DNA of 64,000 nt from Nocardioides panaciterrulae (GTDB lineage: Bacteria; Actinomycetota; Actinomycetes; Propionibacteriales; Nocardioidaceae). Numbering within the stretch: the stretch's first letter is position 1; every line of letters begins with the position of its first letter. Under the pieces are notes generated by a model. The model saw only the letters and a program-made list of their open reading frames with translations, was not told the origin of the DNA and did not search any database. This document shows positions 8,990-22,596 of the stretch, piece after piece. The translations under genes and the position numbers were made by a program. The stretch is taken from positions 1,672,001-1,736,000 of the forward strand of contig NZ_JACCBG010000001.1 in NCBI RefSeq assembly GCF_013409645.1. Direction: 5' to 3'.

Positions 8990-9924
8990 TGGCGGCGGCC
9001 GAGCACCGCACGCTCCCGGTCCCCGAGGGGCTGGCGGGGGAGCGGGTGGACGCGGCGCTGGCCCGGATGTTCGGCCTGTCCCGGACCCGGTCCGCCGAGC
9101 TGATCGCCGAGGGCCACGTCCTCGTGGACGGCGCCGGGGTCGGCAAGAGCCACCGGGTGCTGCCCGGGTCGCTGCTCGAGGTGAGCCTTCCCCCCGTCGT
9201 CAACCCGCTGACCGTCGTGCCGGAGGTCGTCGAGGGCATCAAGATCATCCACGACGACGACGAGATCGTGGTGATCGACAAGCCCGTCGGTGTGGCCGTC
9301 CACCCCTCCCCGGGATGGTCCGGGCCGACGGTCGTGGGCCACCTCGTCGGCGCCGGGTTCCGGATCGCCACCAGCGGTGCGTCCGAGCGACAGGGGATCG
9401 TCCAGCGGCTCGACGTCGGCACCTCGGGGGTGATGGTCATCGCCAAGTCCGAGCGGGCCTACTCGGTGCTCAAGGACGCCTTCCGGCAGCGCACGGTCGA
9501 CAAGACCTACCACGCGCTCGTGCAGGGCCATCCCGACCCGCTCGAGGGCACCGTGGACGCGCCGATCGGACGGCACCCGAAGGCCGACTACAAGTTCGCG
9601 GTGATGGCCGACGGTCGGCACAGCATCACCCACTACGAGACCCTCGAGGCGCACCGGTTCGCGAGCCTGCTCGAGATCCATCTCGAGACCGGGCGGACCC
9701 ACCAGATCCGGGTGCACATGGCGGCGCTGAAGCACCCGTGCGTCGGGGACCTCACCTACGGCGCCGACCCGGCGCTGGCCCGGCGGGTCGGGCTCGAGCG
9801 GCAGTGGCTGCACGCCGTCCGCCTCGGCTTCGAGCACCCCGGCACCGGGGAGCAGGTCCAGTACGACTCGAGCTACCCCGACGACCTCGCGCACGCCCTC
9901 GAGGTCGTCCGCGGCGCACACTGA
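8989..9924 (+). CDS. RluA-family 23S rRNA pseudouridine synthase (RluD-like)
   Basis: This enzyme isomerises uridines in rRNA. The protein is 311 aa. An N-terminal S4 RNA-binding domain (about residues 8-75) contains [20 protein letters not shown]. The catalytic domain contains the active-site aspartate in [16 protein letters not shown], plus [11 protein letters not shown]. It begins ATG overlapping the lspA stop by 1 base. The lspA-rluD pairing is common in bacteria. The exact target uridines cannot be told from sequence. Confidence 0.92.
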   Translation: MAAAEHRTLPVPEGLAGERVDAALARMFGLSRTRSAELIAEGHVLVDGAGVGKSHRVLPGSLLEVSLPPVVNPLTVVPEVVEGIKIIHDDDEIVVIDKPVGVAVHPSPGWSGPTVVGHLVGAGFRIATSGASERQGIVQRLDVGTSGVMVIAKSERAYSVLKDAFRQRTVDKTYHALVQGHPDPLEGTVDAPIGRHPKADYKFAVMADGRHSITHYETLEAHRFASLLEIHLETGRTHQIRVHMAALKHPCVGDLTYGADPALARRVGLERQWLHAVRLGFEHPGTGEQVQYDSSYPDDLAHALEVVRGAH

Positions 9925-10388
9925 TGCCGCAGGACCTGCTGCTGAGGCCGGGCACGGCCGAGGACCTGCCCGCGCTCGCCGCCCTGCACCTGCGGGTCCG
10001 CGACGCGGCGTACCCGCTCATGCCCCGCCGGGTGCACGACGACGCCGACGTGACCGCGTGGGTGGCCGGCTGGGACCTCCTCCACAGTGAGGTGTGGGTC
10101 GCCGAGGCGGCCCGGGCGCCGGTCGGGTACGCCCGGATCCACGAGGACTGGCTCGAGGACCTCTACGTCGACCCCGACGCGGCCGGCCAGGGCGTCGGCA
10201 GCGCGCTGCTGGACCTGGTCAGGGCGCGTCGTCCCGGTGGGTTCGGGCTGTGGGTCTTCGTCAGCAACACCCGCGCCATCGGCTTCTACCGGCACCACGG
10301 ACTGGTCGAGGTCACCCGCACCGACGGCGCGGGCAACGAGGAGCGCGAGCCGGACATCCACATGGCCTGGCCCGGCGCGACCGGCTGA
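9924..10388 (+). CDS. GNAT-family N-acetyltransferase
   Basis: This 154 aa single-domain acetyltransferase has a clear acetyl-CoA loop in LYVDPDAAGQGVGSALL and the late FYRHHGLVEV strand. The ATG overlaps the RluD-like stop by 1 base, so it is the last gene of the lspA operon. Its substrate is not recognisable. Confidence 0.85.
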   Translation: MPQDLLLRPGTAEDLPALAALHLRVRDAAYPLMPRRVHDDADVTAWVAGWDLLHSEVWVAEAARAPVGYARIHEDWLEDLYVDPDAAGQGVGSALLDLVRARRPGGFGLWVFVSNTRAIGFYRHHGLVEVTRTDGAGNEEREPDIHMAWPGATG

Positions 10389-10516
10389 GCGGGCTCTCGG
10401 TGCGGGCCGTCGGTACGGGCTGTCGGTGCGTGCTGCCACGCTGAGCTCGGCGGGTCGCGTAGTCTGGCGTCCTTCCCCCACCTGCTGCCCGGCGACCCGC
10501 CGAGGCCGGGTGGCGC

Positions 10517-14091
<3,575 letters not shown>

Positions 14092-14110
<19 letters not shown>

Positions 14111-14664
14111 CCGAGCCCACCACGAGCGGCCCCGAGGGCGCCGCCGCAGACCGGCGCACCCCCGTGCGCCTCCTGGTCCGCGCGCTCCTGGTGATCGCCG
14201 TGTTCGCCGCCGCGGGCGCCCTGGCGGGCGTGGTGTGGGAGTGGTGGTGGACGCCGCCGCCGGGCATCGTGGCCCACCACCAGTGGCTGCAGGACGAGAC
14301 GGGCCTGCGGGGGGACTTCTCCGGGACCGGGACCTACGTCGTGGTCGCGCTGATCGCCGGGGCCGTGGTCGCCGCCGTCCTCGCGGCCGTCCTCGACGGG
14401 GCGGAGCTGGTCACGCTCGTCGCCGTGCTCGTCGGGTCGGTGCTGGCCGGCTGGCTGATGCACCGGGTCGGCGTGGCCCTCGGGCCGGCCGATCCCCACA
14501 AGCTCGCCGCCACGACGACCGACGGCACCGAGCTGCCCGGCCGGCTGGTGGTCTCCGGCGCGAGCGTCTGGCGGGTGTTCCCGGGGGGCGCGCTGGCGGG
14601 CCTCGTGGTGGTCTGGCTCGGACTTGCGTCGAAGCGCGCCCGAAACCCCCGCCCGAGCAGCTAG
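14092..14664 (+). CDS. Four-segment membrane protein of unknown function
   Basis: I do not recognise this 190 aa protein with confidence. It has a polar N-terminus and hydrophobic segments at about residues 24-46, 82-103, 108-127 and 163-180. A WEWWWTPPPG motif follows the first segment. This resembles some actinobacterial DUF2567-type membrane proteins, but that is only a suggestion. Its ATG lies inside the end of dnaE, overlapping by 19 bases, so it is co-transcribed. Confidence 0.7.
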
Positions 14665-14722
14665 GATCTCGCCGCGCAGGATCGGGCGGCGGTCGTCCGG
14701 CGGCACCGTCTGGGGGTACCCC

Positions 14723-16459
14723 GTGTCCAGCTCCTTCCCGCCCGGTGGGCCGCAGGGCCCCGAGTACCTCGAGCAGGGCGGCGGCGCCCCGCTCCCGCCC
14801 CGGCCGCCACGGCGCCGCTCCCGTAGCCGCCGGCCCACGCTGGTCGCCGGTGGCGCCATCGCGGCGCTGCTGGTGGTGGGTGGTGGTGTCTGGGCCGCCA
14901 CCTGGTACCTCGGCAGCGGGCCGCAGCCTGCCGAGGCGCTCCCCGCCTCGACCCTCGGCTACGTCTCGATCGACCTCGATCCCAGCGGCCAGCAGAAGAT
15001 CGAGGCACTGAAGACGCTCAACAAGTTCCCGGCGATCAAGGACCAGCTCCACCTCAACGCCGACGACGACATCCGCCGGCGGATCTTCGAGGAGATCCAG
15101 AAGAGCGGGGACTGCAAGAGCCTCGACTACGACAAGGACATCGCGCCGTGGCTCGGCGACCGGATGGCGGTCGCAGCCGTCGACACCGGCGAGAAGCAGC
15201 CGCAGCCCGTCGTCGTGCTCCAGGTCACGGACGAGGCCGCGGCCGACGCCGGGCTCGCGAAGCTGCAGGCCTGCGACTCCGGGGCCGACACCAGCTCCGG
15301 CAGTGACACGGGTAGCGACCCGGGCAGTGACACGGGCACCGGCGGCTGGTCGATCGACGGCGACTGGGCCGTCGTCGCCGAGTCCGACGCCACCGCGAAG
15401 AAGGTCGCCGACGCGGCGGCCGCCGACTCGCTCGCCGACGACGAGTCCTACCAGAGGTGGACCGGCGAGCTCGGCGACCCGGGCGTGCTCAGCATGTACG
15501 CCGCCCCGGCGGCCGGCGGCTGGATGGCCGACAACCTCTCGCAGATGGAGAACATGTTCGGCGGGTCGTCGGGCTCGTGCGTCGCCTCCGCCGACCCGTT
15601 CTCGGACTCCTCCGGCGGCTCGTTCTGCGGCGACACCGGCATGAGCAGCAACGGCAGCGTCCCCAGCGACGTCGCCGACGCCCTGAAGCAGTTCAAGGGC
15701 ATGGCCGCCACGGTCCGCTTCAACGACGGTGCCCTCGAGCTCGAAGGTGCCGCCGACCCGGGCGAGACCGCGACCTCCGGCCAGCTCGGCACCGGCGAGG
15801 GCGGGGACGACGTGCTGGCCACGCTGCCGTCGGACACGGCAGCCGCGATGGGGTTCGGCTTCGAGGACGGATGGTTCGCCAAGCTGGTCGACCGGTTCGC
15901 GTCGTACTCCGGGATGACCGGCTCGGACCTGATGGACCAGATGTCGCAGAGCAGCGGCCTCGACCTGCCCGCGGACGCCGAGACGCTCGCCGGCGACTCG
16001 ATGGCGCTGGCGGTGGGCGGCAACATCGACCCGGAGACCATCATGAACTCCTCCGACGGCAGCAACCTCCCGGTGGCGGTGAAGATCAAGGGCGACCCCG
16101 ACGCGATCGACGGCGTCCTCGGGAAGCTCGCACCCAGGATGGGGAGCGCGGCGAGCGCGCTGGAGTCCGACCGGTCCGGCGACATGATCGCGATCGGACC
16201 CGACGCCGACTACCGGTCCCAGGTGCTGGAGCACGGGGGCCTCGGCGACACCGCGGCCTTCAAGGACGTGGTCCCCGAGGCCGCCAAGGCCAGCGTCGTC
16301 TACTACGTCAGCTTCGACGCCTTCGACGGCCTGGTCTCCAAGCTCGGGGCGGACAGCCCGGAGCTCGTCGCCAACGTCAAGCCCCTCCGGTCCCTCGGCG
16401 TCAGCGCCTGGGTGGACGGCGGGGTCTCCCGCCTGCTGGTGAAGCTGACGACCGACTGA
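14723..16459 (+). CDS. DUF3352-type membrane-anchored extracellular protein
   Basis: The 578 aa protein has a proline-rich cytoplasmic head, an RRRSRSRR basic patch, one membrane segment (about residues 46-66) and a large extracellular part. This includes LPASTLGYVSIDLDPSGQQK and repeated lobes ending FDAFDGLVSKLG, as in the DUF3352 family. Low-complexity Ser-Gly-Asp stretches lie near 190-210. The GTG at 14723 fits a GGGGTACCCC-containing leader. A -10-like TAGGAT is at 14662-14667. Function is unknown. Confidence 0.75.
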   Translation: MSSSFPPGGPQGPEYLEQGGGAPLPPRPPRRRSRSRRPTLVAGGAIAALLVVGGGVWAATWYLGSGPQPAEALPASTLGYVSIDLDPSGQQKIEALKTLNKFPAIKDQLHLNADDDIRRRIFEEIQKSGDCKSLDYDKDIAPWLGDRMAVAAVDTGEKQPQPVVVLQVTDEAAADAGLAKLQACDSGADTSSGSDTGSDPGSDTGTGGWSIDGDWAVVAESDATAKKVADAAAADSLADDESYQRWTGELGDPGVLSMYAAPAAGGWMADNLSQMENMFGGSSGSCVASADPFSDSSGGSFCGDTGMSSNGSVPSDVADALKQFKGMAATVRFNDGALELEGAADPGETATSGQLGTGEGGDDVLATLPSDTAAAMGFGFEDGWFAKLVDRFASYSGMTGSDLMDQMSQSSGLDLPADAETLAGDSMALAVGGNIDPETIMNSSDGSNLPVAVKIKGDPDAIDGVLGKLAPRMGSAASALESDRSGDMIAIGPDADYRSQVLEHGGLGDTAAFKDVVPEAAKASVVYYVSFDAFDGLVSKLGADSPELVANVKPLRSLGVSAWVDGGVSRLLVKLTTD

Positions 16460-16477
16460 AAGGGAGCCGGTCGTCAG
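16445..16477. terminator. Bidirectional terminator between convergent genes
   Basis: A perfect 10-base inverted repeat, CTGACGACCG and CGGTCGTCAG, with a 13-base loop spans the stop codons of the DUF3352 gene (+) and the YbaK gene (-). Confidence 0.65.
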
Positions 16478-16983
16478 GTGGCGCGGCGGTCCGCCGCGGC
16501 CCGGCCCACGGGGGCGACGACCGCCTCGGTGACGCGGACCAGGTCGTCGGGCGTGAGCTCGAGGTCGAGGCCGCGGCGGCCCCCGGAGACGAACACCGTC
16601 TCGTGGCCGAGCGCGGTGTCGTCGACGACCGTGGGGTGCAGCCGCTTCTGGCCGATCGGCGAGATGCCGCCGACGACGTAGCCGGTCGCGCGCTCCGCGT
16701 CCGCCGGGTCGGCCATCACCGCCCTGCTCCCGCCCAGGGCGCGGGCCAGCGCCTTCAGGTCGAGCTGGCCCGACACCGGCACGACGGCGACCGCGAGCCG
16801 GCCGTCCACCGACGCGAGCAGGGTCTTGAAGACCCGGTCCGGGTCGACTCCCAGGGCGTCGGCCGCCTCGAGCCCGAAGCTCTCGGCGCGCGGGTCGTGC
16901 TCGTACTCGTGCAGGGAGAACGGCACCCCCGCCCCGGTCAGGGTCGCGGTCGCCGGCGTGCCGCCGGCACTCTTCCTGGCCAA
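16474..16983 (-). CDS. ybaK: YbaK/EbsC-family Cys-tRNA(Pro) deacylase
   Basis: This trans-editing enzyme hydrolyses cysteine mischarged on tRNA-Pro. The 169 aa protein has the catalytic lysine in DRVFKTLLA, the GQLDLKALARALG segment and the GYVVGGISPIGQ motif typical of YbaK. It sits 10 bases after the Lon-N-like gene and ends against the DUF3352 gene. Confidence 0.92.
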   Translation of the reverse strand: MARKSAGGTPATATLTGAGVPFSLHEYEHDPRAESFGLEAADALGVDPDRVFKTLLASVDGRLAVAVVPVSGQLDLKALARALGGSRAVMADPADAERATGYVVGGISPIGQKRLHPTVVDDTALGHETVFVSGGRRGLDLELTPDDLVRVTEAVVAPVGRAAADRRAT

Positions 16984-16993
16984 TGACTTCTCC

Positions 16994-17659
16994 TCAGTTC
17001 GGCGACCAGCGGGTGCGCGCCACCTCGGTGGCGGGCAGGGACGGGATCACGTTCATCGCCCGCAGCTCGGTGCGCAGCAGGTCGGTGACCATGATCAGCC
17101 GCTCGGCGGCGTCGGCGGCCTCGAGCAGCGCCTGCCGGTCGGGCATCGGCAGCGGCGCCACCGCGGCCAGCGTCCAGGAGAGGTACGACGGGTCGCGGGG
17201 GAGCGCGCCCTCGTAGGGGTCGCTGCGGATGCCGGCCAGCGCCATCCGGTAGGCCGTGAACGTCGCCCGGGCGGTCTCGAGGACCTGCTCGGGGACCGGC
17301 AGGTCGGGCTCGGGGCGGTCGTGGACGTGGCCGACGGGGAACGGGCCGCTGGCGTCCAGCCGCTCGAGCTCGATGCGGTCCAGGCCGACCGCCACGACGT
17401 CGAAGGTGCCGTCGGCGTGCGCGTCGACCTCGGTCAGCTGCACCTTGCACCCCACGCGGTAGAGCGACTGCGCCCCGTGGTCGCCGATCTCGTAGCCCTC
17501 GCGGATCCCCACCGAGCCGAAGACCCGCTCGGCGGGGTCCTCGACCCGCAGCAGGTGGTGGACCAGCGCGCGGTAGCGGTCCTCGAAGATCGTCAGGGGG
17601 ACGCTCACGCCGGGGAACAGCACCGCGTTGAGCGGGAACATCGGCAGCGTGGACGTCAC
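16994..17659 (-). CDS. Lon-N (LON substrate-binding) domain protein
   Basis: The 221 aa protein matches the stand-alone substrate-binding domain of Lon protease: it starts LPMFPLNAVLFPG, followed by PLTIFEDRYRALV. It has no AAA or protease part. Such proteins are common in actinobacteria, and their job is not established. The GTG start lies 6 bases after a TAGGGT -10 box (17666-17671 on -), so the mRNA is probably leaderless. It is first in a two-gene operon with ybaK. Confidence 0.85.
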   Translation of the reverse strand: MTSTLPMFPLNAVLFPGVSVPLTIFEDRYRALVHHLLRVEDPAERVFGSVGIREGYEIGDHGAQSLYRVGCKVQLTEVDAHADGTFDVVAVGLDRIELERLDASGPFPVGHVHDRPEPDLPVPEQVLETARATFTAYRMALAGIRSDPYEGALPRDPSYLSWTLAAVAPLPMPDRQALLEAADAAERLIMVTDLLRTELRAMNVIPSLPATEVARTRWSPN

Positions 17660-17665
17660 GGCTCG

Positions 17666-17671
17666 ACCCTA
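17666..17671 (-). promoter_or_regulatory. -10 box of a leaderless promoter (Lon-N-like gene)
   Basis: TAGGGT reads on the minus strand, 6 bases before the GTG at 17659. The short 110-base gap to hisD carries divergent promoters. Confidence 0.5.
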
Positions 17672-17757
17672 GTGGCTAGGTGGACGCGGCCGGGGTCCCG
17701 CGCCGGGCCAGCCGTCCGGCCGGCGTCGCGGGTTCGGGCCGGCCGGTCCATCACTCG

Positions 17758-17763
17758 TAGAAT
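17758..17763 (+). promoter_or_regulatory. -10 box of a leaderless promoter (hisD)
   Basis: TAGAAT ends 6 bases before the hisD ATG. No ribosome site fits between them, so hisD is probably translated from a leaderless mRNA. Confidence 0.55.
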
Positions 17764-17769
17764 CGGCCC

Positions 17770-19089
17770 ATGATTCGCCGGATCGACCTGAGAGGCGTCG
17801 CAGCGCAGAGCGCGACGCCGCTCGACTACCGCGCGGTGGTGCCGCGCGCCGAGTTCGACGTCGAGGCCGCGACGCATGCCGTCCGCCCCATCCTCGACGC
17901 CGTGCGCGAGCGGGGCCTCGAGGCGATCCTGGAGCTCTCCGCCCGGTTCGACGGCGTCACGCAGACCGACGTCGTCGTGCCGCCCGCGGCGTGCCGGCAG
18001 GCGCTGGAGGAGCTCGACCCGGCGATCCGGGCCGGCCTCGAGGAGTCGATCGCGCGGCTGCGCGCGGCCAGCGAGCAGGAGCTCGAGGCCGACGTGGTCA
18101 CCCAGCTCGGCCCGGGCGCCCGGGTGGTCCAGCGCAAGGTGCCGGTGGACCGCGTGGGCCTCTACGTGCCCGGTGGCCTGGCCCCGCTGGTCTCCACGGT
18201 GCTGATGAACGTCGTCCCCGCCCAGGTGGCCGGGGTCCGCTCGCTGGCGCTGGCGAGCCCGCCGCAGGCGGAGTTCGACGGGCTGCCGCACCCGTCCATC
18301 CTGGCGGCGTGCGCGCTGCTCGGTGTCGAGGAGGTGTACGCCGTCGGCGGTGCGCAGGCGATCGCGATGTTCGCCTACGGCACCGGCCCGTGCCGCCGCG
18401 TCGACATGGTCACCGGCCCCGGCAACATCTACGTCGCCACCGCCAAGCGGCTGGTCAAGGGGGAGGTCGGCATCGACTCCGAGGCCGGTCCGACCGAGGT
18501 CGCGGTCCTGGCCGACGACTCCGCCGACGCCGGCTTCGTCGCCGCCGACCTCATCGCCGAGGCCGAGCACGATCCGCTCGCCGCGGCGGTGCTGATCACC
18601 GACTCCGAGGCGCTGGCCGCCGAGGTGGAGGCCCAGCTGGACAAGCAGGTCGCGGCGACCGGCCACGCCGAGCGGGTGCGGGTCGCGCTGGGCGGGGCGC
18701 AGTCCGGGATCGTCCTGGTCGACGACCTCGACCAGGGCGTCGAGGTCGCCGACGCCTACGCCGCCGAGCACCTCGAGGTGCACACGCGGGAGGCGGCCGC
18801 CGTCGCCGCCCGGATCCGCAACGCCGGCGCGATCTTCGTCGGGCCCTACGCGCCCACGGCGCTGGGCGACTACTGCGCGGGGTCCAACCACGTGCTGCCG
18901 ACGGGCGGCTGCGCCTGCCACAGCAGCGGCCTCTCGGTGCGGTCGTTCACCAAGTCGGTGCACGTCGTGGACTACTCCCGCGAGGGCCTGGCGGCGGTCG
19001 CCGGCCACGTCGTGACCCTCGCCGAGGCCGAGGACCTGCCCGGCCACGGCGACTCGGTGCGCGTGCGCTTCGCCGACGGCGAGGCCTGA
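17770..19089 (+). CDS. hisD: HisD, histidinol dehydrogenase
   Basis: It catalyses the last two steps of histidine synthesis, histidinol to histidine, with NAD and zinc. The protein is 439 aa. Landmarks are [35 protein letters not shown], the catalytic [10 protein letters not shown] (Glu-His), and [19 protein letters not shown]. The start is ATG directly after a -10 box. It begins the his operon and is followed 4 bases later by hisC. Confidence 0.97.
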   Translation: MIRRIDLRGVAAQSATPLDYRAVVPRAEFDVEAATHAVRPILDAVRERGLEAILELSARFDGVTQTDVVVPPAACRQALEELDPAIRAGLEESIARLRAASEQELEADVVTQLGPGARVVQRKVPVDRVGLYVPGGLAPLVSTVLMNVVPAQVAGVRSLALASPPQAEFDGLPHPSILAACALLGVEEVYAVGGAQAIAMFAYGTGPCRRVDMVTGPGNIYVATAKRLVKGEVGIDSEAGPTEVAVLADDSADAGFVAADLIAEAEHDPLAAAVLITDSEALAAEVEAQLDKQVAATGHAERVRVALGGAQSGIVLVDDLDQGVEVADAYAAEHLEVHTREAAAVAARIRNAGAIFVGPYAPTALGDYCAGSNHVLPTGGCACHSSGLSVRSFTKSVHVVDYSREGLAAVAGHVVTLAEAEDLPGHGDSVRVRFADGEA

Positions 19090-19093
19090 GCCG

Positions 19094-20212
19094 ATGACCT
19101 ACACCCCGCCGCTCCGCGAGGAGCTCCGCGGCCTCGAGCCCTACGGCGCGCCGCAGCTCGACGTGCCCGTCCAGCTCAACGTCAACGAGAACCCCTACGG
19201 ACCCTCTCCCGCCTGCGTCGCCGACATCGCCGAGGCGGTCGCCTCGGCCGCCGGCTCGCTGAACCGCTACCCCGACCGCGAGTTCACCGAGCTGCGCACG
19301 GCCCTGGCGGCCTACCTCTCCCGGGACACCGAGCCGACGCGCGGCTTCGCGATCACGCCGGACCAGGTCTGGGCGGCCAACGGCTCCAACGAGGTGATGC
19401 TGCAGCTGCTCCAGGCCTTCGGCGGTCCCGGGCGCACCGCGGTCAGCTTCGCCCCGACGTACTCGATGTATCCCGAGTACGCCCGCGACTCGATGACCGC
19501 CTGGGTCGCCGGGCGCCGGGAGACCGACTTCGGCCTCGACCTCGACCACGCGCGCGAGCTGGTCGAGAAGGAGCGGCCGAGCGTGGTGCTGCTGCCCTCG
19601 CCGAACAACCCCACCGGCACCGCCCTGCCCCCCGAGGCCGTCACCGCGCTGTGCGAGGCGGTCGGCGACGACGGCGTGGTGGTCGTCGACGAGGCGTACG
19701 GCGAGTTCCGGCGCGCGGGGACGCCCAGCGCGCTGGAGCTGCTGCCGCGGCACCGCAACCTGGTGGTCTCCCGGACCATGAGCAAGGCCTTCGCGCTGGC
19801 CGGGGCCCGGCTGGGCTACCTGGCCGCGGCGCCGGAGATCTGCGACGCGATCCGGGTCGTGCGGCTGCCCTACCACCTCTCGGCGGTGACCCAGGCGGTC
19901 GCGCTCGCCGCGCTGCGGCACGCCCCCGAGCTGCTCGGCCGGGTCGACGAGCTGCGCGTCGAGCGGGACGCCACGGTGGCCTGGCTGCGTGAGCGGGGCC
20001 ACCAGGTGGCCGACAGCGACGCGAACTTCGTGCTGTTCGGCACCTTCCCCGACCGGCACGCCGTCTGGCAGGGGCTGCTGGACCAGGGCGTGCTGATCCG
20101 CGAGGTCGGTCCCGACGGCTGGCTGCGCGTCTCCATCGGCACCGCCGGCGAGATGGCAGCATTCAGGCAGGCACTCACCGCGGTGCTGGCACAGGAAGCG
20201 AGTCAGTCATGA
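19094..20212 (+). CDS. hisC: HisC, histidinol-phosphate aminotransferase
   Basis: This PLP aminotransferase converts imidazole acetol-phosphate to histidinol phosphate. The 372 aa protein has [35 protein letters not shown] and the PLP lysine in [17 protein letters not shown]. The ATG starts 4 bases after hisD, and the stop overlaps hisB by 4 bases (ATGA). Confidence 0.96.
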   Translation: MTYTPPLREELRGLEPYGAPQLDVPVQLNVNENPYGPSPACVADIAEAVASAAGSLNRYPDREFTELRTALAAYLSRDTEPTRGFAITPDQVWAANGSNEVMLQLLQAFGGPGRTAVSFAPTYSMYPEYARDSMTAWVAGRRETDFGLDLDHARELVEKERPSVVLLPSPNNPTGTALPPEAVTALCEAVGDDGVVVVDEAYGEFRRAGTPSALELLPRHRNLVVSRTMSKAFALAGARLGYLAAAPEICDAIRVVRLPYHLSAVTQAVALAALRHAPELLGRVDELRVERDATVAWLRERGHQVADSDANFVLFGTFPDRHAVWQGLLDQGVLIREVGPDGWLRVSIGTAGEMAAFRQALTAVLAQEASQS

Positions 20213-20820
20213 GCAGGACAGCCTGCATCAAGCGGCAGACCAGCGAGTCGAAGGTGCTCGTCGAGGTCGACCTCGACGGCTCCGGCCGCCACGACATCTC
20301 CACCGGGGTCGGCTTCTACGACCACATGCTCACCGCGTTCGCGAGGCACTCCCTGGTGGACCTGACCGTCCAGACCGAGGGCGACACCCACATCGACGCC
20401 CACCACACCGTCGAGGACACCGCGATCGTGCTCGGCCAGGCGCTGCGCGAGGCGCTCGGCGACAAGGCGGGGATCCGTCGCTTCGGCGACGCCACGGTGC
20501 CGCTGGACGAGGCGCTGGTGCAGGCGGTCGTCGACGTCTCCGGCCGGCCCTACTGCGTGCACACAGGCGAGCCGGACGCCCAGGCCTACGTCGCCATCGG
20601 CGGCGACCACGGGCCGGCGTACCAGGGCTCGCTGACCCGCCACGTCTTCGAGACCATCGCGTTCCACGCCCACCTCGCGCTGCACGTGCGGGTGCTGGCG
20701 GGACGCGACCCGCACCACCTGGTGGAGACCCAGTTCAAGGCGTTCGCCCGGGCCTTCCGCGACGCGGTGGCCCTGGACCCGCGGGAGACCGGGGTCCCGT
20801 CCACCAAGGGGACCCTCTGA
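20209..20820 (+). CDS. hisB: HisB, imidazoleglycerol-phosphate dehydratase
   Basis: This manganese enzyme carries out the IGP dehydration step. At 203 aa it is the single-function form, with no fused histidinol phosphatase. The metal-binding motifs [15 protein letters not shown] and [20 protein letters not shown] are intact. It overlaps hisC by 4 bases. Confidence 0.97.
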   Translation: MSRTACIKRQTSESKVLVEVDLDGSGRHDISTGVGFYDHMLTAFARHSLVDLTVQTEGDTHIDAHHTVEDTAIVLGQALREALGDKAGIRRFGDATVPLDEALVQAVVDVSGRPYCVHTGEPDAQAYVAIGGDHGPAYQGSLTRHVFETIAFHAHLALHVRVLAGRDPHHLVETQFKAFARAFRDAVALDPRETGVPSTKGTL

Positions 20821-21476
20821 CCGCCGGGGGGAGTCCGCGCGTCGTCGTCCTCGACTACGGCTCGGGCAACCTCCGCTCGGCCGTGCGCGCCGTGGAGCGC
20901 GCCGGCGCCGAGGTCACCCTCACCGGCGACTTCGACACCGCGCTCGCGGCCGACGGCCTGGTCGTGCCCGGGGTGGGCGCCTACGCCGCCTGCATGGCCG
21001 GGCTGCGCGCGATCAAGGGCGACCGGATCATCGGCCGCCGGCTCGCCGGTGGGCGTCCGGTCCTCGGGATCTGCGTGGGCATGCAGGTGCTCTTCGCCCG
21101 CGGCGTCGAGCACGGCGTGGAGACCGAGGGCTGCGACGAGTGGCCGGGGGTCGTGGAGCGGCTGCAGGCGCCGGTGGTCCCGCACATGGGCTGGAACACC
21201 GTGGAGGTGCCCGAGGGGTCGCGGCTGTTCGCCGGCGTCGAGGACGAGCGGTTCTACTTCGTGCACTCCTACGGCGTGCGCGACTGGACGCTGCGCACCA
21301 ACAACCGCACCCGGGCGCCGCTGGTCACCTGGGCCGAGACCGGCGACGCCGACCGCGGCGGGGACCGGTTCGTGGCGGCGGTGGAGAACGGCCCGCTGAG
21401 CGCCACCCAGTTCCACCCCGAGAAGTCCGGCGACGCCGGTGCCGCGCTGCTGCGCAACTGGGTCACCGGGCTGTGA
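20817..21476 (+). CDS. hisH: HisH, glutamine amidotransferase subunit of IGP synthase
   Basis: HisH releases ammonia from glutamine for HisF. The triad nucleophile lies in [13 protein letters not shown], with the histidine and glutamate in QFHPEKSG. The essential N-terminal [13 protein letters not shown] lies upstream of every ATG, GTG or TTG in frame. The only start that keeps it is CTG at 20817, overlapping the hisB stop (CTGA) with AAGGGGA 6 bases before. That gives 219 aa. A GTG at 20883 would delete the first strand and oxyanion region and is unlikely. Confidence 0.93.
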   Translation: MTAGGSPRVVVLDYGSGNLRSAVRAVERAGAEVTLTGDFDTALAADGLVVPGVGAYAACMAGLRAIKGDRIIGRRLAGGRPVLGICVGMQVLFARGVEHGVETEGCDEWPGVVERLQAPVVPHMGWNTVEVPEGSRLFAGVEDERFYFVHSYGVRDWTLRTNNRTRAPLVTWAETGDADRGGDRFVAAVENGPLSATQFHPEKSGDAGAALLRNWVTGL

Positions 21477-21799
21477 GCAAGCAGCGGCAGGTCCGCCGCG
21501 CCGAGCGTGAGCGCGAGGCGGCGGTCCGGGCCGCGGCCCGCGCCCGCGCGGCGGAGCGCCGCCGCCGGTCGGCCGCGCGCCGGCAGGCGGTGACCCGCTG
21601 GCTGCCGGCCCCGCGGCGCGCTCCCGGGCTGCTGGCGCAGCGGCGCCGCCGCGAGACCACCGTGACCGTCTGCCTGCTGCTGGCCGTCAACCTGCTGGTC
21701 TGGGTCACCCGGCCGGAGTGGGGGCTGCGGATCCTGGCGCTGCTGGTCACCCTGCTGGTGGCCCCGGTGGTGCACACGCTGCTGTTCCGCCGCCGCTGA
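21473..21799 (+). CDS. Small basic membrane protein in the his operon
   Basis: This 108 aa protein is not recognised. It has a very arginine and alanine-rich, probably helical N-terminus (residues 1-62) and two C-terminal hydrophobic segments (about 63-79 and 85-103). The GTG overlaps the hisH stop by 4 bases. Translational coupling supports a real gene. It may be a lineage-specific passenger in the his operon, since small membrane genes often sit between hisH and hisA in actinobacteria. Confidence 0.65.
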   Translation: MSKQRQVRRAEREREAAVRAAARARAAERRRRSAARRQAVTRWLPAPRRAPGLLAQRRRRETTVTVCLLLAVNLLVWVTRPEWGLRILALLVTLLVAPVVHTLLFRRR

Positions 21800-21843
21800 G
21801 ACCCGGTCCGTCGTACCCGTTCTGCGAACCTAGGATCGTCCCC

Positions 21844-22596
21844 ATGCCTGAGTACCTCGAGCTGCTGCCCGCCGTCGACATCACCGAGGGCCGCGCCGTC
21901 CAGCTCGCGCAGGGCGTCGCGGGCTCCGAGCGGGTGTACGGCGACCCGGTGGCCGCCGCGCGCCGCTGGCAGGACGCCGGCGCGGAGTGGCTGCACCTCG
22001 TCGACCTCGACGCGGCGTTCGGCCGCGGCACCAACCGCGAGCTGCAGGCCGAGATCGTCGGCGCCCTCGACATCAAGGTCGAGATGAGCGGCGGCATCCG
22101 CGACGACGAGTCGCTCGCGGCGGCGCTGGCCACCGGCTGCACCCGCGTCAACATCGGCACCGCCGCGCTCGAGCAGCCGGAGTGGTGCGCGAAGGTGATC
22201 GCCGAGCACGGCGACCGGATCGCGATCGGTCTCGACGTCCGCGGCCGCACCCTGGCCGCCCGCGGCTGGACCCGCGACGGCGGGGACCTCTACGAGGTGC
22301 TGGCCCGGCTCGACGCCGAGGGGTGCACGCGCTACGTGGTCACCGACGTCAACAAGGACGGCATGCTGCAGGGCCCGAACCTGGAGCTGCTCCGCGACGT
22401 CTGCGCGGCCACCGACCGACCCGTGGTGGCGTCCGGGGGCGTGACCACGCTGGCCGACATCGAGGCGCTGATGACGCTGGTGCGTCCCGCCGGGTCGCCG
22501 GGCGGCGTCGAGGGGGCGATCGCCGGCACGGCGCTCTACGAGGGCCGGTTCACCCTGGAGGACGCGCTGGCGCTCACCCGCGGCGGTGGGGCGTGA
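21844..22596 (+). CDS. priA: PriA, bifunctional HisA/TrpF isomerase
   Basis: PriA isomerises ProFAR in the histidine pathway. In actinobacteria it also isomerises PRA in tryptophan synthesis. The 250 aa beta-alpha barrel has [26 protein letters not shown], the catalytic aspartate in [15 protein letters not shown], and [16 protein letters not shown]. No trpF is present beside trpC, trpB and trpA further on, which fits the dual role. A -10-like TAGGAT sits at 21830-21835, 8 bases before the ATG, so it may also have an internal leaderless promoter. Confidence 0.93.
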   Translation: MPEYLELLPAVDITEGRAVQLAQGVAGSERVYGDPVAAARRWQDAGAEWLHLVDLDAAFGRGTNRELQAEIVGALDIKVEMSGGIRDDESLAAALATGCTRVNIGTAALEQPEWCAKVIAEHGDRIAIGLDVRGRTLAARGWTRDGGDLYEVLARLDAEGCTRYVVTDVNKDGMLQGPNLELLRDVCAATDRPVVASGGVTTLADIEALMTLVRPAGSPGGVEGAIAGTALYEGRFTLEDALALTRGGGA

